Part shown: positions 63,167 through 64,000 of the stretch, piece after piece
How the letters are laid out: every line of letters begins with the position of its first letter
Numbering within the stretch: position 1 is the stretch's first letter
Assembly (NCBI GenBank): GCA_963663735.2
Contig: CAXXHN010000001.1
Span: forward strand, 1,984,001 to 2,048,000
Source of the DNA: G963663735 sp963663735
Lineage (GTDB): Bacteria; Acidobacteriota; UBA6911; RPQK01; JAPXNP01
DNA: 64,000 nucleotides
Direction of reading: 5' to 3'
Position numbers and translations under genes: made by a program
The notes under the pieces: model-generated
Database searches by the model: none
Told to the model about the DNA's origin: nothing
The model's input: the letters and a program-made list of their open reading frames with translations, nothing else

Positions 63167-63426
63167 CTGTCCTTCCAGTTCCACCATTTAAGGAGCTCAG
63201 GGTCAGGTTCACTATTCCCGGCAAAATACACGGCACATCGAAAAACATAAAGGACACAGGGGTCCTGCCTGCAGTTTCGCAGTTCGGAGAGATGTTCATA
63301 CATCAACTGCGGGTCCTCCCCTCTCAGTTCTCCGACATCTCTGTAACCCAGGTCATAGAGGTCTTCAGACAAGCTCTTGCCTATCCCCGGTATAACCTGC
63401 AGATTTTTACAGATCACTTCTTTCAT
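63160..63426 (-). CDS. Cdd1-like helix-hairpin-helix protein
   Basis: An 88-residue protein resembling the helix-hairpin-helix protein once named pathogenicity locus Cdd1. LQVIPGIGKSLSEDLYDLGY is the DNA-binding HhH motif. The cysteine-rich block CRQDPCVLYVFRCAVYFA is conserved in the family. Function is unknown, with DNA binding likely. It overlaps the AlkD-like gene by seven bases, so the two could act in the same DNA repair step. It is preceded by a lone PAS gene 36 bases away on the same strand. Confidence 0.82.
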   Translation of the reverse strand: MKEVICKNLQVIPGIGKSLSEDLYDLGYRDVGELRGEDPQLMYEHLSELRNCRQDPCVLYVFRCAVYFAGNSEPDPELLKWWNWKDRC

Positions 63427-63462
63427 CTGCCCGTCTCTTCCAGCTTAGAGAGTGGAATTTTT

Positions 63463-63783
63463 TCAGCTTCGTTTATCCATCATTTCGTAATATCCGGCAA
63501 ACTGACCATTCTTGTCCCTGATAGCCAGGAAATAAGACTTGATGAATCCATCCTCCTCCTTCAGGAGGATCTGGTCTTCATTTGCTTCCAGTCGCTGTGC
63601 TATGCCATATATTTTAAGGATCGAATCCTTGTTATGGCAGTCTAATAGTGATTTTCCTACCAGGTCGGTGTGTTGAACCCTTGCAGCCTTGTTCATGTAG
63701 GTAATGATGTGGTTCCTGTCCACGGCTACAATTGATTTCGGCAGAGATTCGAGGATGGCTTCAATTATGTCCTGTTGATTCAT
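63463..63783 (-). CDS. Stand-alone PAS domain protein
   Basis: A 106-residue protein made of a single PAS domain (residues 5-100): AILESLPKSIVAVDRNHIITYMNKAA, GKSLLDCHN and FLAIRDKNGQFAGYYEMMD. No output domain or cofactor-binding motif is seen. HTDLVGKSLLDCHNKDS resembles PAS domains of the DUF438 type. The start at ATG 63783 lacks a clear ribosome site. It lies upstream of the Cdd1-like and AlkD-like genes on the same strand, so may belong to their transcript. Confidence 0.75.
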   Translation of the reverse strand: MNQQDIIEAILESLPKSIVAVDRNHIITYMNKAARVQHTDLVGKSLLDCHNKDSILKIYGIAQRLEANEDQILLKEEDGFIKSYFLAIRDKNGQFAGYYEMMDKRS

Positions 63784-64000
63784 ATGGGATTATTGTAGCG
63801 GGTTATGAAGCAGTCTGCATTATCCGGCAGTTGAAATATCATTAATTGTGGTCCCAGATGGACAACCAACTCAGAAAGTGTCACCTATGTCCTGGCTGCA
63901 CCTCCTCCACTTCGCACTTCTCACATCACAGTTCCTTAATTCCACTTGGTCCCTTGCGGCGGGATTAACTCCCTGATAATGTTTTGCCATGGGGAGATTA

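Overview
The window looks like chromosome of an uncultured-type, Gram-negative, probably anaerobic or facultative heterotroph. Gram-negative character is supported by a FadL-type outer-membrane protein, CMP-KDO synthetase (kdsB) and several lipoprotein signals. Anaerobic or fermentative metabolism is suggested by a bidirectional NAD-linked [NiFe] hydrogenase and a Dcu-type C4-dicarboxylate carrier. Base composition looks even, and I see no phage, insertion sequence, CRISPR array or rRNA. The phylum cannot be fixed by eye. The mix (many CxPxR sulfatases, DUF1015, UxaE, sialidase-fold secreted proteins) recalls Acidobacteriota, Aminicenantota, Latescibacterota or Planctomycetota-like lineages.

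Region 1 (1-8963): the 3' part of a hoxF-hoxU-hoxY-hoxH-hoxW operon, followed by a stand-alone receiver protein, a membrane histidine kinase, an HD-GYP response regulator and a DUF4405 membrane protein. A perfect 14-bp inverted repeat lies between the receiver and the kinase. Region 2 (9041-14264, minus strand): tRNA-Ala, a LarA-family nickel racemase/epimerase, a mannonate-oxidoreductase-like SDR, UxaE tagaturonate epimerase, a YfgM-like TPR protein and tRNA-Arg. The first three enzymes suggest a hexuronate route with a LarA-type hydroxyacid epimerase. Region 3 (14537-22155): two small membrane proteins, then acyl-CoA dehydrogenase, an ETF-quinone-oxidoreductase-like flavoprotein with eight C-terminal cysteines, EtfB and EtfA, which together form a route from acyl-CoA to quinone.

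Region 4 (22359-31198): aldo/keto reductase with Fe-S clusters, a nitrilase-family amidohydrolase, an SPL-like radical SAM enzyme, two convergent lipoprotein sulfatases, a zinc-ribbon protein and a DnaC-like ATPase. Region 5 (31199-44537): secreted proteins of unknown role, DUF1015, a sugar isomerase/epimerase-like TIM barrel, YjbQ, a lipoprotein GH31 glycosidase, a secreted nuclease, FadL and a third sulfatase with a secreted partner. The sulfatases, GH31 and sialidase-fold proteins point to use of sulfated or complex glycans.

Region 6 (44638-52342): metG, leuS, a stand-alone rpsN with an AT-rich palindromic promoter, a glutaminyl cyclotransferase-like lipoprotein and kdsB. Region 7 (52455-62431): an uncharacterised protein, then an IclR regulator and sodium:solute symporter divergent from a DapA-family lyase, two sialidase-fold secreted proteins, an unknown polytopic membrane protein and a Dcu carrier. 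The divergent promoter carries a KdgR-like palindrome. Region 8 (62507-63783): AlkD-like DNA repair protein, Cdd1-like helix-hairpin-helix protein and a lone PAS domain. The last 217 bases show no feature.
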